Below are positions 63,119-64,000 of a DNA stretch of 64,000 nucleotides, piece by piece. Both the position numbers and the translations under genes were made by a program. Position 1 is the stretch's first letter. Each line of letters opens with the position of its first letter. The stretch spans positions 62,001 through 126,000 of the forward strand of contig NZ_PKOJ01000001.1 of NCBI RefSeq assembly GCF_002860325.1. The letters run 5' to 3'. The stretch is from Neptunicoccus cionae. GTDB lineage: Bacteria; Pseudomonadota; Alphaproteobacteria; Rhodobacterales; Rhodobacteraceae. The notes under the pieces are model-generated. The model was not told the origin of the DNA. It did not search any database and worked only from the letters and a program-made list of their open reading frames with translations.

Positions 63119-64000
63119 TAGGCTTTCACTCGCTCAATCTTGGCACCAACCGCGCTGAATTTGCGCACAACTTTTTCATACCCGCGGTCCAGATGATATA
63201 CGCGGCTAACAATGGTTTCACCCTCTGCCGCCAGCCCGGCAAGGATCATCGAAACAGACGCCCGCAAATCCGTCGCCATCACCGGCGCACCTTTCAAACG
63301 GTCCACACCTTTAACAGTGGCCACCCCGCCGTGAACCTCAATATTCGCGCCCATTCGGATCAGCTCCGGCGCGTGCATAAAGCGGTTTTCGAAAATGGTT
63401 TCTTCCAGAACCGAAGTCCCTTCCGCTGTACAAAGAAGCGCCATCATCTGTGCCTGCAGATCCGTCGGAAAACCGGGGAAGATTTCGGTTTTCACATCCA
63501 CGGACTTGACCCGCGTGCCTTTGTTTCTGACCTTCAGCCCCTTGTCAGTCTCTTCAACCGAAATATCCGCCTCTTCCAGCTTGTCACAGAACGCGCCAAG
63601 CAAGTCGCGACGCCCGCCCAGAAGTTCCACCTTGCCACCGGCAATCGCAGGGGCGAGCATATAGGTCCCCAGTTCGATCCGGTCCGTTACAACCGGATGG
63701 GTCGCACCATGCAAACGGTCGACACCTTGAACTTCAATGCGGCTGGTTCCCTCGCCATCAATCTGCGCACCCATTTTGCGCAGACACTGGGCCAGATCGA
63801 CAATCTCCGGCTCTTTGGCTGCGTTTTCAATCACTGTGGTGCCTTTGGCCAGCGTCGCCGCCATCAGAACGTTTTCGGTTGCCCCGACAGAGGCGAAACG
63901 CAACGGAATGACAGCCCCTTTCAGCCCGCCGGTGGTTTTGGCGTGAAGATAGCCGTCTTTCAGTTCAATCTGCGCACCCATCAATTCCAGCGCATCGGTA
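63118..64000 (-). CDS. murA: UDP-N-acetylglucosamine 1-carboxyvinyltransferase, C-terminal part
   Basis: First committed enzyme of peptidoglycan synthesis (enolpyruvyl transfer to UDP-GlcNAc). About 294 residues of the C-terminal two thirds are in the window; the N-terminus, with the PEP-reactive Cys, is beyond 64000. [24 protein letters not shown]-type [33 protein letters not shown] and the C-terminal [20 protein letters not shown] are the EPSP-fold signatures. Followed by DUF2948 with a TAATG overlap. Confidence 0.96.
   Translation of the reverse strand, partial: TDALELMGAQIELKDGYLHAKTTGGLKGAVIPLRFASVGATENVLMAATLAKGTTVIENAAKEPEIVDLAQCLRKMGAQIDGEGTSRIEVQGVDRLHGATHPVVTDRIELGTYMLAPAIAGGKVELLGGRRDLLGAFCDKLEEADISVEETDKGLKVRNKGTRVKSVDVKTEIFPGFPTDLQAQMMALLCTAEGTSVLEETIFENRFMHAPELIRMGANIEVHGGVATVKGVDRLKGAPVMATDLRASVSMILAGLAAEGETIVSRVYHLDRGYEKVVRKFSAVGAKIERVKA

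Noticed and set aside
1-64000. tRNA, rRNA, CRISPR, IS or prophage elements
   Set aside because: I found no TPsiC-like arm sets, regular spaced repeats, transposase motifs or phage genes; nearly all sequence is explained by housekeeping genes.

Overview
The window looks like a chromosomal segment of a marine alphaproteobacterium of the Rhodobacterales (Roseobacter group). Evidence: moderately high G+C, dense gene packing with many 4-base ATGA stop/start overlaps, alphaproteobacterial family proteins (UPF0262, DUF2948, DUF2794, DUF3576, a CenR-like response regulator), leuS-lptE-holA and murA-DUF2948-hisD-UPF0262 gene orders, and a tandem pair of alphaproteobacterial-type porins. I recognise 60 protein-coding genes, two of them cut by the window edges. 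I see no tRNA, rRNA, insertion sequence, prophage or CRISPR array.

Layout. 1-2766: part of a peptide-type ABC importer (fused double ATPase, then a solute-binding protein). 2854-6615: three nucleotide-sugar enzymes in two divergent units (UDP-HexNAc 6-dehydrogenase and UDP-glucuronate 4-epimerase on minus; UDP-glucose 6-dehydrogenase on plus), which together supply uronic acids for surface glycans. 6705-7919: ChrA-type chromate transporter. 7925-14427: a compact seven-gene minus-strand operon (two MurG-like glycosyltransferases, two GT4 glycosyltransferases, a histidine phosphatase, a polysaccharide deacetylase and a small methyltransferase), almost all joined by ATGA overlaps. This is the best candidate in the window for an uncharacterised glycan or glycolipid pathway.

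14794-20687: large MscS-type channel, then an MBL hydrolase, SDR, enoyl-CoA hydratase-like protein and HI0933-type flavoprotein in close series. 20692-25955 (minus): GST, holA, lptE, leuS and a DUF3576 lipoprotein. 26231-28422: two very similar porins, each with a strong intrinsic terminator. 28526-34370: YggS, an L,D-transpeptidase-like protein overlapping ribA, CenR-like regulator, exonuclease III, a thioredoxin-TPR protein, a Lon-N domain protein and a Trm112-like protein. 34367-43945: UbiH-type hydroxylase, amidase, DapC-like aminotransferase, FtsK, LolA, a lytic-transglycosylase-like lipoprotein, AEC transporter and HspQ.

44330-51780: gamma-glutamyltransferase family protein, DUF2794, NlpC/P60 protein coupled to an M17 aminopeptidase, a second MscS channel and a DUF1176 protein. 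52012-59237: leuC and leuD, a membrane protein, an EEP-family phosphatase, an epimerase-like protein, a LysR regulator and leuB, so the leucine genes are spread over 7 kb with unrelated genes between. 59383-64000: DMT transporter, then on minus a low-molecular-weight phosphatase, UPF0262, hisD, DUF2948 and the C-terminal part of murA.

Non-coding features of note: a 58-base long inverted repeat at 44182-44239, a structured hairpin with a minus-strand U-tract and an upstream TATAGT at 46287-46352, an 11-bp perfect hairpin after leuD at 54062-54089, and a -10 element placed so that lolA may be translated from a leaderless mRNA.
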